From: Allantophomopsis cytisporea
Lineage: Eukaryota > Ascomycota > Leotiomycetes > Phacidiales > Phacidiaceae
DNA length: 64,000 nt
Direction: 5' to 3'
NCBI GenBank assembly: GCA_024752435.1
Contig: CP103037.1
Span: 868,001 to 932,000 of the forward strand
The position numbers and the translations under genes are program-made. The notes beneath the pieces were generated by a model that was not told where the DNA came from, made no database searches, and saw nothing but the letters and a program-made list of their open reading frames with translations. Each line of letters opens with the position of its first letter. Within the stretch, counting starts at the first letter, position 1. Shown here piece by piece: positions 23,201 through 33,901 of this stretch.

Positions 23201-24927
23201 AGACCCATGGCGTATACCCAATTTCTCCTCTCTATGTATTTGATAAACCATCTACGAGCGGAATACGCAATTCCGTGCCATGCACCAAATTCCTTGTGTC
23301 GCTGCATTTATCATGTAGAAGTTTCATGACTTGAAAGGGAAATTTTAAATGCTTCTCAAGTTCTTAGAGACGATGGAACTAGCAGCTAAGAACTGAACTT
23401 TGATCTGGTAATCGGGGATCTCATACTCATTTATATATTGTTTCACCATCCGTAACAACAAAATTTCTTAGTAGGACCTTGTACGAAGCATATTTGGTAT
23501 CACATAAAATCAAACGACAATATTGGCGTTGCAGCTGCATATATGAGGTTTGAATTGGAGGTAATCATAGTCTTTGTCTTTTATCTGCAAGAATTCTGCG
23601 TGAAATATATAAGTTATCTCTTCTTCACATGATCAAAAGAACCTCTCTCTTGCAATCTATGCTTATCAGTTCAAGTGCCACATTCTGGCAGAGCCTTTGT
23701 GAATATAAGGCTCGGACATCTGTTACAATCGGATTGAACAGACATATGCAGGAAACCCCATTTACTTTACAGTTTCTGAATACATTCCAGAGAGATTAAG
23801 AGTCTACCCTTCGAAGTCCGTGGCTGGTGATCCATCACCGCAAGCGACTCTCAGTTTCTAATACTCCCGGTCCTATCCACGTTATCCAGCTTAACTCTCT
23901 CCTCATCCGGAATTACTGCCTTTCGCACCGCAGATCACCCACTCCTAATCTCAAATTCTGCCTGCATACCGTGTATGCTTGCTGCAGCGTCAATCCACAA
24001 AGATCGTTCTTGATGATGTGCATTTATACAGCGAGAAGGATTCCGGCTCTGTCGCCGCTGTGGTAATCAGTTCCGCGGGTGTAAGAGCGGAAGGCGCATG
24101 GCTGCAGGTGATCTATATAACACTCGCTCCCTCACTGGCTACTGATAGCCGCAACAGGATGGTGTGGCGTTCCTCAACGTTGAAACTGCAGCGATCTTGG
24201 GCTGCAAGTACCCCTGCTACGTCATTTTCTTCCTTTTTTTATTATTCTTTTTTCTCTGGAAGCTGTACGGGTGATATCAGTGGCTGATGAGCCATTATGA
24301 TGGAGAAGGCTGGCATTGGGGTCAGGGTATCTCGACTCCATAGGTAGCCTTGGGGGCGAAAGGTCAAAAGTGATTGAAATTGAGTTTGTTTAAGAGTTGG
24401 GTTGTTTCCGTAAGAAAGTAAGATGTACTAATCAAGCGTTTCTTGCGGATAAGGTTATTCGCAAGACTAATATTTCGAGTGATGGATCGGGTAACCGGTT
24501 ATGCAGTATCCTGGTAAACATGCACGATTTTGCCAGGGTATATATCTGATCCTGACGTCCAGATACGTTTCTCACCTCATCATCCCCTCTCGATCAGCAA
24601 CGTCTTTATCGGATCTCAGCACCATGGCATATACTTCAATACAAGTCTTTGTGGGTTTCTTTAGGATACTGTTTTCCATTTCAATTGGGCCAACTAGAAA
24701 TAATAATGAGTGTAACCCCTGCAGAGGTATAACTGTAGAAGAAGAAAAAATAAACTATATTTATCTACCCATGTTGGTCTCTCCATATTCAAACGCTTCT
24801 TGACAGCCTGAGTTTGAGGCTCCATCTGTCTCGTCGAAAGTACTCAGATAACCATGCTATACGATATATCAGTAAGATAAACTTCCGGGGAACGTTTTCA
24901 CCTTTCAAAGAACAGAGAAGAAGGCAC
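20271..24927. other. Gene-poor stretch with a direct repeat
   Basis: About 4.7 kb without a convincing gene. An imperfect direct repeat of about 34 bp (22142-22174 and 22211-22245) shares the exact core GCAGATCACAGATCGCAA. A minus-strand open frame at 23074-23307 encodes an aromatic and hydrophobic peptide (WVYAMGLIPSTSFAGAMF) that could be a membrane-protein fragment, but it has no splice partner or start that I could support. Confidence 0.5.
22142..22245 (+). repeat. Imperfect direct repeat, period about 71 bp
   Basis: Two copies of CTAAAAC plus a short spacer plus the 18-base core GCAGATCACAGATCGCAA, at 22157-22174 and 22228-22245. Confidence 0.8.
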
Positions 24928-25639
24928 TTACAAGCTACCAATGGCACAGCTGTCACAAAGCCCATGTCAGTATTTGCATATGTTTTGGGGGAAAGTAACT
25001 CAGCACTTACCCACTGATTGGAAGATAGCAGTTTGTACCCTGCTGCTCGACGGAAACTCCGCCCTGGCAGTTAACGTTGCAGTAAGTTTGAAGGCCGACT
25101 ACAGGTTATAAGGTTAGTCCCAGTTCTGGGCTTAGGGCTCTCTTGTGAAACAGGGAATGGACAAGCGAATAGGACTTACGGCTGCCGCCACTGGCGAAGA
25201 AGATATCGATCTCAACTCTGTTCCAGTTCACGCCGGTGGGAGCACTGTAGCAATCACCAACCGTACCTTGACCACTACGCAACAGTATTCAAGTTGGATT
25301 CAATAATTTCATCCAAGAGCTGATAGTATGTGAGGTTTGGGCTAGCTTACGGAGGTGTGCCATTCTCAGGGAAGGTATCAGCTGGGTTGGAGTCATGGTC
25401 ACAACCGCCGTTGTGGTCTAGATCAGTGTTAGAGAATGTTGAATGCTACAAGCTCCAGAGAGAAAAGAATTACAGAAACGCCATTGGAAATCCGAGCGTT
25501 TGTTGAGAACGGAAACGTTGCGTCTCTCAAGAGCCGGAACAAAGTTGTTGGCGTCTACTGGAGAGGCTCCAGGGCTGGAGGCTGCAGCAGTAGCTGTAAT
25601 GAAGACCATGCTGGCCAGGAAGTGAAGACTGAAGAGCAT
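24928..25639 (-). CDS. Small secreted cysteine protein, candidate effector-type
   Basis: Five exons (25639-25480, 25417-25351, 25274-25180, 25098-25011, 24949-24928) give 143 residues; every junction keeps phase, and the last exon adds only CAIGSL and the stop. Residues 1-21 form a signal peptide (MLFSLHFLASMVFITATAAAS). A pro-segment follows, with LERR at 37-40 and NKR at 47-49, i.e. Kex2-like dibasic sites; cleavage after KR would leave a mature chain of about 94 residues starting SDFQW. That chain has six cysteines (GGCDHD, DCYS, YCNVNCQ, NCYLPISGC), enough for three disulphides. I do not recognise the family. Size, secretion and cysteines resemble fungal effectors or small surface proteins, but no role in host interaction is shown by the sequence. 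Confidence 0.75.
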
Positions 25640-26744
25640 GATGTTGGGTAATGATCACTAAGATGTATAGAAAGGTAGTGGAGTGAATGAGTGAAAATGA
25701 TGAATTTCTTGAGGAATTCATGGAGAATTTATACAAATTCTGAGACCTTGGAATCACGTAAAGGGGGCCTTCATTATGCATTGATGTTCTCCATTATCAC
25801 AAAGCCCCGAGACGCTTGTGAGCACAACATCCACTCACGAACCGTCGGATTCATTTTCAAGAAATTGGTCGGATCATCAGTCCATTCGACTCAAAGATCA
25901 CCGAGGATCGCGGATAACAGAGAATTGCGCCGCTAAAGTACATATATATATATACACCTTTGAGTTATTGTCAGGAACGACTCACAAGGCGTAGGCTTGC
26001 CACGTGAATAGTCCGGAGCAGTCCTGTAAGTCGTCTGGTCCATATATCATGCAACCAAGCCCCGGGAGATCATTCCTCTTGAGTTTACGAACATCCGATG
26101 AACCTTCTCGACTCTTGACAGAGCTTATGTAGCTACTTTCAGGCAATGATAGAAATGAAGGAAGTTGAAAAAGAAAATAACCTGAGCGTAAACTATGCAA
26201 TGTGTAGACTTGAGATATTGACTTCAAAAATCAGGCTTCAAAAATCAAGATGATCCTTTAGCATTATGGTGAGTGAGTACTTTGAAAATTTTAAAGACAG
26301 CATGAAACAATGAAAAGTTTCTGGTCAATCTAGGTATGTATTATTCCAAACTTTCCCTAGATGTCCGCCTAGTCATCGTGATAGTTTGTTGTACCTAATA
26401 AGTCAGGTATATTGAGTGTATTGACGAGACGTCAAAGCTCCTACTGTACTAGATGGACCTACGTTACCTCCAATATGCACCGTTATAATCTGGGGGGCTC
26501 TTGAATAACCTCTTCCCTCTAAAGATTCATCGTATATGCGGGAAAGATATGATTCTATGTAGAGGCTATGTCCCTGTGCCACTGTCATACATAATTGTAC
26601 CTCGAATACTCCGCCGTACCTGGATTTCGCTAGAGGTTGTCAACCTACCATCTCTAAAGTCTCATATAACTAACTCTCTAATCCCTCAAAAGAACCCCGA
26701 TGCCGGCATTATGTTACTCATAAAACAATCGCTAGAGGTCGTTT
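25640..26744. other. Intergenic
   Basis: Promoter side of the secreted cysteine protein. It has a short TA run near 25940-25958. No supportable gene. Confidence 0.55.
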
Positions 26745-27319
26745 TCAAAATTTCAGCTTGTCAAAGGCTGGATTACCTTGGTATTGTGAACTACAGTTGA
26801 TTGTCTCAAAAGCCGCGCATTCGGCTTCAACTCCGCTTATGGATACACAGGTATGTACCTCGTCGTAATTATTATTGAGGTTGTATTTCTCGAAGTATTG
26901 GTAAGGTAGGATGCTCTTCGCAACTCTTCTGTAGTGATGCCAATCTTCTCGAACAATTGGTTCATGGCGGATATTCACTCAACTTGCACACTTCTCTACT
27001 TGTCTTCCTTCCAAACGAGCCCGAATCACCTTGGATGTGCCAGAGTTGTGGTCTGGAGATAGAATGATGTATGTCAGTGATTAGGGATTCATAGGAGACT
27101 TTCCTTGGTTCGGAGGTTGATGTGAGTATCTCAATTACCAGAAGAGCCGGATTGCTCACAGCAATCCTAAGTGAGAAGGCTGTTGCTCTTTTGATTCTTA
27201 TGCTTCTGGGTACCGCTACTTACGATGGTAGAAGTGTGAGAGCTTGTAGAAGTAAATTGAAATCTGTATTTTCATAGAGGCCTTTACAGTTAGAACGGGT
27301 CACATAAATCAAAGATCAT
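26745..27319 (-). pseudogene. Unresolved secreted-protein gene, possibly broken
   Basis: A TATA-like TATATAAAAG lies on the minus strand at 27383-27374, about 55-65 bp upstream of an ATG at 27319. Splicing a 40 nt intron (GTGACC..CAG, with CTAAC) and then a 57 nt intron (GTAAGT..TTAG) yields MIFDLYFNLLLQALTLLPSI and AVSNPALL, a convincing signal peptide. Downstream, the segment to the stop at 26745 carries protein-like sequence (IVREDWHHYRRVAKSILPY, then a 3-Cys tail ending in DKLKF), but in another frame. One splice choice puts that tail in frame with an upstream exon, interrupted by a single TGA at about 26978-26981. Either an exon boundary was missed or the gene carries a frameshift or nonsense change. 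I cannot name a family. Confidence 0.35.
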
Positions 27320-27845
27320 TGAACCGATACTGTGTAGATACAACTCTGAAGAATTAGTAAAGTATTGATGAAGCTTTTATATACTCTCCAAACTGTCGTT
27401 ATGGACCGTGATTGGCTGGTGAAACCCCAGGAAAGCTTCGCGCTTGCATACCGTGCCTCTATCAGTCTCATTCCCGAAAGTTGTGTCCATCATATGTAGC
27501 ACCTAGCAAATTCATCGACCGTTCAAAATTCTAGAAAGCACTTCAGTGGCTCAACCGAATATTGAAATCACTTGAGACCCATAGGTTTCCTGTCCTTTTC
27601 TATAATACAACAGAAAATCAGCTCTAGCAAAAATTGTTGTTGTAGTCGACAATGTAATTTTTCACATTTACCGGCGCTTTCGCCTTCTTTCCGTTGACGT
27701 CGCAACTTTTCGCTTACCTCAGGTACCTATGCTTGCAGCATGGCTGGCTGCATCATTACATATTTATCAGCCTTGCCTTCAGTTCATCTTTTCGCGTTGC
27801 GCAACCCAGGCCTTCAACACTTGATCGCCAACCTACACCAACACG
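27320..27845. other. Divergent intergenic region
   Basis: Shared 5' flank of the candidate secreted-protein gene (minus) and CYM1 (plus). Apart from the TATA-like box, nothing distinct is seen. Confidence 0.55.
27374..27383 (-). promoter_or_regulatory. TATA-like box upstream of 27319
   Basis: TATATAAAAG on the minus strand, spaced normally from the candidate start at 27319. Confidence 0.4.
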
Positions 27846-30800
27846 ATGCTCCGAAACGCATCCAAGAATGCCATTCGGAAGGGTGTGACTGAAATCAGTC
27901 AATACCCTAAACCGGGAGACAAATTACATGGCTTCACTCTTGTCCGTTCTAAGCATGTTCCTGAACTCGAATTGACGGCAATCCATCTCCAGCATGACAA
28001 GACTGGCGCAGATTATCTACATGTCGCCAGAGACGACAAGAATAATGTGTTTTCCATTGGATTCAAGACCAATCCTCCGGATGATACAGGTGTGCCTCAT
28101 ATTCTTGAGCATACAACATTGTGTGGCAGTGAAAAGCAAGTCGACTGTCGCTCTCCATCAACATCCATTGCTAACTATAAGACTATAGATATCCAATTCG
28201 CGACCCGTTCTTCAAGATGCTACCACGCACACTGTCGAATTTCATGAACGCGTTCACGGCTTCAGATCACACATTTTACCCATTCGCCACCACAAACAAA
28301 CAGGACTTTAGCAACCTCATGTCTGTTTATCTCGACGCAACACTGCATCCATTGTTACAGAAGAACGATTTTACCCAAGAGGGATGGAGAATTGGACCAG
28401 AGAATCCAAAGGCTGCCGCGGAGAGTGGTAACAGCAAGAGCCAAGACGAAAGCAAGCTGGTCTTCAAGGGCGTGGTTTACAATGAGATGAAGGGACAGAT
28501 GTCAGATGCTAGTTACCTATACTACATCCGCTATCAGGATCACATTTTCCCTGCTATCCATAACTCGGGTGGAGATCCTCAGAAGATAACCGACTTGACG
28601 TATGAGCAGTTGAAGAACTACCATGCTGAGCACTATCATCCAAGTAACGCGAAAGTGTTCACTTACGGCGATATGCCACTTGCCGATCATCTCCGCGAAG
28701 TCAATGCTCAATTAGATGCATTCGAGCGCATAAATGCGGATATTGAAATCCGAAGACCCATCGATCTATCTGACGGACCCAAGAGCGTGACAGTTTCTGG
28801 TCCCATTGATCCTCTTGTGGATAGTGATATGCAGTACAAGACATCGGTTTCATGGCTTATGGGCGACTCTGCAGATATTCTTGAGAATTTCTCTTTGAGT
28901 TTACTATCAAACTTGTTGCTAGACGGCTACGGATCACCGCTATACAAGGGGCTTATTGAGTCAGGACTTGGTCCAGAGTGGAGCCCTAATACTGGCTACG
29001 ATGGATCAGGCCGGGTGAGCATCTTCTCAGTTGGTCTGACTGGAGTAAAGCAAGCGGATGTGCCAAAGGTCAAGGAGGCGATTCATAAGACTCTGCAAGA
29101 GGCCAGAGACCGCGGATTCGACAAGACAAAGATTGATGGCTATTTGCACCAGCTTGAGCTTAGCCTGAAGCATAAGACTGCTCAATTCGGTATGAACCTG
29201 ATGCAGCGGCTGAAGCCTAAATGGTTCGATGGAGTTGATCCATTTGAATCACTGAAATGGGACGAAACCGTCTCCGCTTTCAAGACCGAATTTGCCAAGG
29301 GTGATTATTTCGAAAAACTGATGGACAAGTATTTGTTGAACGATAAGACTTTGACTTTCACTATGGAGCCATCTGCTTCATATGCCGATGAACTTGTTCA
29401 AGAAGAAGCAGCACGACTTGCAAAGAAGATTTCAGAGGTCACAGAAAAAGCTGGGGGTGAAGCGCAAGCAAGAGCTTTGCTTGAGAAACAGGAGTTGGAA
29501 CTTTTGAAAGAGCAAGGAAAATCAAACACAGAGGATCTGAGCTGTCTACCCACGGTCTACGTCAAGGACATCCCAAGGCAGAGAGAGAAGAAAGAAGTCA
29601 GGGATGCTGTCGTAGACGGCGTCAAAGTGCAATGGCGCGAAGCTCCAACTAATGGTCTAACCTATTTCCGAGCACTCAACGATTTTGCCAATTTGCCAGA
29701 AGAGCTTAGAGCATATATTCCACTGTTCACAGACTCGATTATGCGACTAGGCACGAAGGATAAGACGATGGAAGAGCTTGAAGACCTCATCAAGCTGAAG
29801 ACGGGAGGAATTAGTGCTGCATACCGTGCGTCGCCATCACCTACAGATTTCAATAACGTTACGGAAGGTATGGTATTCGCCGGATATGCGCTGGACCATA
29901 ACGTCCCAGAAATGTACCGTCTCCTGAACACTCTCATCATGGAGACCAATTTCGACAGTCCTGAGGCTGAACTCCGTATTCGACAGCTCTTGCAGGGATC
30001 TGCTGATGGTGTCGTCAATAACATCGCTTCATCCGGTCACGCCTACGCGCGAGGTTTCGCCGAAGCCGGCCTTACTCAGTATGGTCGATTGAAGGAACAA
30101 GTTGGCGGTATGAGCCAGGTTAAGTTGACAACATCGTTGGCTTCCCGCTCTGAAGCCGAAGGATTATCAGACGTTATTGATAAACTCAAGGCAATTCAGC
30201 AGATTGCTATCTCTGGAGGAAGCACTTTCCGAGCTGCATTGACCTGTGGTGCCGAGAGTGTATCATCCAACGAGGCTGCGCTGCAATCTTTCCTTCAATC
30301 ACTCCCAAAGAACAGCACAACGAGCACAGAGATCCCTCGACCTGATTTCTCACGAAACACTAAGACCTTCTTCCCTCTGCCTTATCAGGTGTACTATGGT
30401 GCACTTGCCGTGCCAGCTGTTCCTTATACTGCGGCTGATAGTGCACCATTGCAAGTTCTGGCACAGCTTCTTACTCACAAGCACCTGCATCACGAGATTC
30501 GCGAGAAGGGTGGCGCATATGGTGGCGGGGCCTACTCGGGTGGTCTTGATGGCGTATTTGGATTCTACTCCTATAGAGATCCAAACCCACTCAACACCAT
30601 GAACATCATGCAAGGTGCTGGTCAGTGGGCTGTTGAGAGGCAGTGGACCGAGCGTGATCTGGAAGAGGCCAAGCTCTCAGTCTTCAAGAGCCTCGATGCT
30701 CCACAGAGTGTTAGCAGTGAAGGCATGAGTCGATTCCTTTCCGGACTAACTGACGAGATGTTACAAGAGCGTCGCGAGAGATTGTTGGATGTCACAAAGG

Positions 30801-30991
30801 AACAAATCCGTGAGGTGGCTCAAAATTACGTTGTTGATGGCATGGCGAAATCCAGAATGGTCTTCTTGGGAGAGAAGAAGCCCTGGGTGAATGGCGAGTG
30901 GGAGACTAAGGACATGGGCATCTCCTCCAAGGCCGATGTTGAAGAGATCCAAGATGAAGAGGACGTCAAGGAGGCGGCTTTAGGGTCATGA
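27846..30991 (+). CDS. cym1: Mitochondrial presequence protease, M16C metallopeptidase
   Basis: Two exons, 27846-28135 and 28189-30991, give 1030 residues, the usual length of Cym1/PreP. The ATG at 27846 opens a short basic presequence-like segment. The inverted zinc motif HxxEH is HILEH at residues 85-89, and the family's YPIRDPFFKMLPRTLSNFMN follows the splice site. The C-terminal half has the typical EIREKGGAYGGGAYSGG segment. The enzyme degrades cleaved mitochondrial targeting peptides in the matrix. The single intron starts with GC: the exon ends GAA AA, followed by GCAAGT, then a CTAACTA branch site and CTATAG. Only this reading restores the conserved EKYPIRDPFF, so a GC-AG intron is strongly supported. 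A longer N-terminus through another exon is possible but not needed. Confidence 0.95.
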
Positions 30992-32699
30992 TCATGACAT
31001 ATCAACGTATGTATATTTCCTTTATAAAACTGTAAATCCCCACTTCGGCATGGCATGGGTGGCGTTCTGGTGAGGTATGTAGCTAGAATAGCAAGCGAGC
31101 CATGGGTACATATACCTCAATCTAATATATAGATTCTTTTCTTCTCAGGTGTCAACAAGCTCATCACCGTGATATCTTTTTCTCTTTTCCTTGTGAGCCA
31201 TCGGGGGATCATCCACACGCGCTACAGAACAGATTACACCACGTCTGCAGTCACCTCCAATGGCTGTTAGATCACAAGTCATGCCCATCAGGGCTAGCGC
31301 AAGAATAAAACAAGCTCTTTACTCCTCGGGCTCCTGATAACCCGGCGACGCAGGCATCTCATCCATGCCTGTTCGCTCTGTGTGTTTGTGATAGGGGTGA
31401 GGTTGGGGGGTTTCCATCTTTTTCAGACCTGTCTTTCTGGAGTTGTGGGAAGGCGGACTAAAGATGTGAAGACATGTGGCAATCTGGGGGCGTGGTAAAT
31501 GGCTCATGGATGGCTATGGTAGAGATGTATCAATGCGCTGTGCTCTAGGATTTGCTCGTTGGACAGTGCAGTCTGCCTTTCGAACGGTGTGAAAGCCTAC
31601 AGATTTATCTTGCTATAGGTACCTAGATGTTGGAAGGACTGGCCACACCGCTGTGCGAGGGACTTTGAAATCTACCTTTGAATAAATGACTCTTTACTAT
31701 ACTTTGCCACGTTTGCCTACCGAGTGACTGGATGTTTTGGACACTCCGCCTCGCAATTCCATGAAGAGCGGAACTTTGAAAATGGTCACCCATCCACTGT
31801 TCCGTCCATAGCTAAGCCCCTCAAACAAACCTCTCGCGGTGTTCATGTACAGATAATCAAGAGCGGATGAGTGACGATGGATGAAGATGGGATGGATGGC
31901 TGTGCAGATATATGCACGTTGGTAGCTTACTCATAAACCACAAACAGCCTGAATGCGTATCATTACGCTGACCAATTGCCGAACGACGTACACGGCACGT
32001 TTTGATGGAGGGAATTTACATCGAAATATCTGTATATTTTTTTTTGAGGGATATGTTGACATGACATGGTCATGGTGGTCATGGTGGGATACTTATTATC
32101 AGTGCCTGTTCGGGATTTGCAATGGATGTATGGCTGGCTGAGTTGACTGTACATATCCCGGTGATGGATACTGCGCGAGGTCGAGTACGGAGTACTTGCT
32201 TTGTATGTTTGTGTGGAGTGTGGTTGAGGTAGCCCTAATCATAATGGATCGTTGAGTATTTGTGCGGTTTTAGTCATGGATGCATAATGCTCTGTATGGA
32301 GAGCCTCACCACTTCGTACTGATTGTTTTCATTACATGTACACATTATATGTACACATGTACTGTGTGAGAAGTTTATTTGATTTATTTATACTGGTGGG
32401 GGAGGGCTATGGAGGCGAGGATTAAAGATTAAGAATTAAGAATTAAGAATTAAGAATTAAAGATTAAGGTATGTATGTGTGTTCTCCATCTGGGATATCC
32501 GGGCTTTTGGTTGATCCGCAGTAGATGTAGGCAGTAGGCGAGTGTGCATAATATGTATGTATATATATGTACTGTGTATGTATATATGTATGAAAGTAAG
32601 TCATTTAATTTGGTGTGAGTGGTGGAGTGGGTGGATCCGACGTGATGTCTTTATGGAGTGTCGATGTCATGGTATTGATTCCGATCGCTTCTCTCAATG
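30992..32699. other. Intergenic between CYM1 and the ODC leader
   Basis: No gene is supported. A minus-strand frame at 31319-31507 is Pro/His-rich and has no family features. A simple repeat lies at 32424-32468. Confidence 0.55.
32424..32468 (+). repeat. AAGAATT heptamer repeat
   Basis: Several tandem AAGAATT units flanked by AGATTA variants. Confidence 0.9.
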
Positions 32700-32715
32700 T
32701 TCCATAGAGAAGAAG

Positions 32716-32741
32716 AGTACAGTACAGTACAGTACAGTACA
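32716..32741 (+). repeat. GTACA pentamer repeat
   Basis: Five tandem AGTAC units just upstream of the ODC leader region. Confidence 0.9.
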
Positions 32742-33550
32742 CCACAACCACCACCAGTATTCGCGCTCTCTCTTCCATTCCTTGGCTAGACCTGCTTAGT
32801 GCCTAGACCTTCAAGTGCCACCGACTTCCCCACCAACTGCGCACAAGCACCACCCGGCACCAGCAAACTTTACACGGACACACCACCTACACATAATAGA
32901 ATTTGTCGGAGTGAAGTCACCGCATTTGTGTCGTGTCTCGAGTTCCAGAATTCCCTTCCTGTCTTCTACCTACCTCGTCTCTCCTCCTTTCTTATCCTTC
33001 CCCTCCTCTCTTCCTTCAACCCAACAGTCTCCGGATTGATCAATCTTCTTCACCTGAACTAAGATCCAGAAAGCCCCTCGAGCACAAACCTTTAGATTCA
33101 ACCAGCGTCTGCCTGCAGTCGCGAAAAAGCAATCGTTGGTAAGTCGAAAAATACATGAGCGATTTATTGTTTAGTCCGAATTTTGTCATGGAGGTCGTGC
33201 CCTGCCACACATCACACATCACACTTCTCACCTTACCTCACCTCAACCTCAACCCCTCCACCGCCCAATTCACCTACCCTACCTCTTCCCCCCTCAGAAA
33301 AAACCGCAATAAAACATAAAACTATTCCCCATCCTCCCTCCTCCTTTTCCTACGAGGCATTTTGCAGAAGGAGAAAGGGAAAGAAAGAAGAAAAAAAAGA
33401 AAGACAGTGTCCAAGCAATAGAGCACTAACATCTCACTCGCAGATCTTTACAGATCAACTTCCTAAAACACCCTCGACTGCCTTTGGTCTATTCAAAGGC
33501 AACTCATCGCATCACGGCTTCATCGGCCGCGTATCTTGTTACAGATCACG

Positions 33551-33784
33551 ATTTCTCCCTTCGGGCCTCCCGCCACATTCTCAACACCCTCCCACCTCCT
33601 GCTGCCGCAGACAAATAAGGACCTTGAGCGATTTCTTTTCGACCTGTCCTACAACAGCCCAATTTCTTCTCCAACTCCTCAGCTGCCGCATAGCACGGTC
33701 TTAGTGGGCCTTCCTCTCGAAGAGGAAGTGTCGAGCAGACCTCGTCAGATCAGTGCAGGATCTGACCGATTCAGACCACCCTAA
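33551..33784 (+). promoter_or_regulatory. Candidate non-AUG upstream ORF of ODC
   Basis: In the middle leader exon one frame stays open to a TAA at 33782-33784. It has near-cognate start codons TTG (33536), ATC (33545), ACG (33548) and ATT (33551), and ATT again at 33491. From the ATT at 33551 it encodes 77 residues, including NKDLERFLFDLSYNSP and VLVGLPLEEE, and ends DRFRPP-stop. In spliced RNA its stop lies 60 nt before the ODC AUG. AUG-less upstream frames, often with AUU starts, are known in ODC homologues from yeast to mammals and mediate polyamine feedback. Assignment to that class is inference from position, start codons and the Pro-Pro end. Confidence 0.5.
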
Positions 33785-33901
33785 CATCCATTCGGAGCAT
33801 ATTGTAAGGCTACATCCAGCGCACAAGACGTGCTGGTACAAATACTGACCGAAAGCGCAGTAATCAACAACTCAAAGTAAACCTCAGTTACATACGAGGT
33901 T

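Larger units (their letters stand above)
32700..33901 (+). promoter_or_regulatory. ODC promoter-proximal region and spliced, AUG-free 5' leader
   Basis: Two introns are recognisable upstream of the ODC start. One is 33139-33443 (GTAAGT; CACTAAC branch; CTCGCAG), the other 33804-33860 (GTAAGG; TACTGAC; GCGCAG). After removing them, the stretch 32700-33901 contains no ATG at all in about 840 nt, where about a dozen would be expected at even base composition, while the introns do contain ATGs. The leader is pyrimidine-rich near 32950-33040. The middle exon, 33444-33803, holds an open frame ending at 33784. The true transcription start is unknown, so the left boundary is only the last upstream ATG. 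Confidence 0.65.

Noticed and set aside
23074..23307. Hydrophobic minus-strand frame as a membrane protein
   Set aside because: Too short, no supporting exons or start context; kept only as a remark in the intergenic entry.
33183..33704. 173-codon frame in the ODC leader as an independent gene
   Set aside because: It crosses the well-formed leader intron 33139-33443, and its start ATG lies inside that intron.
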